A DNA stretch of 64,000 nt from Gammaproteobacteria bacterium (lineage in GTDB: Bacteria; Pseudomonadota; Gammaproteobacteria; Enterobacterales; Alteromonadaceae), in NCBI GenBank assembly GCA_018825965.1, contig JAHKAA010000040.1, positions 1 to 64,000 of the forward strand, in the 5' to 3' direction. The notes beneath the pieces were generated by a model that ran no database searches, had not been told where the DNA came from, and saw only the letters and a program-made list of their open reading frames with translations. Below are positions 63,816 to 64,000 of the stretch, in pieces. Numbering within the stretch: position 1 is the first letter of the stretch; each line of letters opens with the position of its first letter. The translations under genes and the position numbers were made by a program.

Positions 63816-64000
63816 GCAATCTTTGTCTTTGGCGTCGGCTTTTTCTCTGGCCGCTTCACATAACTCTTTGGCTTTTTCTGCTGTTTTGTCTGCAGCCTCT
63901 TCCAAAGCATCTGCTGTTTTATCAGCTGCTTCTTCCAGTTTATCTTTCGCTTGTTCAGCTGTTTTCTCAGCCTGAGCCTTTAGTTCTTCCATTCTGTCTT
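63813..64000 (-). CDS. Ala/Lys/Glu-rich helical protein, N-terminus possibly outside window
   Basis: The frame is open to the window edge. Visible residues repeat an 11-mer-like pattern (KTAEQAKDKLEEAADKTADA, EEAADKTAEKAKELCEAARE), like LEA or YtxH-type stress proteins, and end in AKDKDC. An ATG at 63992 could start a 59-residue protein, but no good ribosome-binding site precedes it, so it may extend beyond the window. Confidence 0.65.
   Translation of the reverse strand, partial: DRMEELKAQAEKTAEQAKDKLEEAADKTADALEEAADKTAEKAKELCEAAREKADAKDKDC

Overview
The window looks like a chromosomal segment of a free-living gammaproteobacterium of the Alteromonadales/Chromatiales type; Rheinheimera or a close relative is my best guess. 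This rests on gene content (RsmJ, PrlC, the HldE/GmhA/GmhB heptose set, Kdo transferase, GlyGly-CTERM-like protein, TonB receptors) and not on a database match. No rRNA, tRNA or CRISPR array was seen.

Layout. 1-8742: the 3' part of a giant repetitive surface protein with Ig-like, cadherin-like, HYR and Calx-beta-like modules, ending in a GlyGly-CTERM-like segment and then an outer-membrane-barrel-like domain. 8871-12185: a small membrane protein, a periplasmic solute-binding protein, ManC, and an orphan OmpR-type regulator that lacks the phospho-acceptor Asp. 12230-27052: an iron-acquisition locus. On the minus strand it reads MATE exporter, then asbA, asbB, asbC, a fused asbD-asbE, asbF, DUF3325-like, DUF3649-like, a PepSY reductase-like protein and a membrane acyltransferase. 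A TonB receptor and a DUF2218 protein lie on the plus strand. The Asb proteins resemble the petrobactin pathway (3,4-dihydroxybenzoate, spermidine and citrate), and a good Fur box precedes asbA.

27156-36670: housekeeping and hypothetical genes (Gor, PrlC, a lipoprotein, a Tag-like glycosylase, RsmJ, a peroxiredoxin, Sel1-like proteins). 36703-46050: LPS inner-core synthesis (GmhB, a GT9 heptosyltransferase, HldE, GmhA, two GT-B enzymes, a WaaA-KdkA fusion), ending with a YhiN/HI0933 flavoprotein. 46051-about 58700: an accessory island that starts directly after yhiN with three 20-bp tandem repeats like a Tn7-type transposon end. It then carries decayed reading frames, HipBA, a diverged copy of the yhiN 3' end, a probably leaderless XRE-ImmA/PIN module, a truncated excisionase-like gene, and a type I restriction operon hsdR-hsdM-hsdS-SIR2.

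58735-64000: a periplasmic cupin, an Rrf2 regulator with a thioredoxin-reductase-like flavoprotein, a BON protein, a hypothetical protein, a 266-bp MITE-like element bounded by perfect 18-bp inverted repeats, an NtrC-type activator with a degenerate receiver, and the end of an Ala/Lys/Glu-rich helical protein.

The two most interesting systems are the petrobactin-type locus, with its AsbD-AsbE fusion and appended reductase and acyltransferase genes, and the SIR2 gene tightly coupled to hsdS, which may be a restriction-linked NAD-depleting defence.
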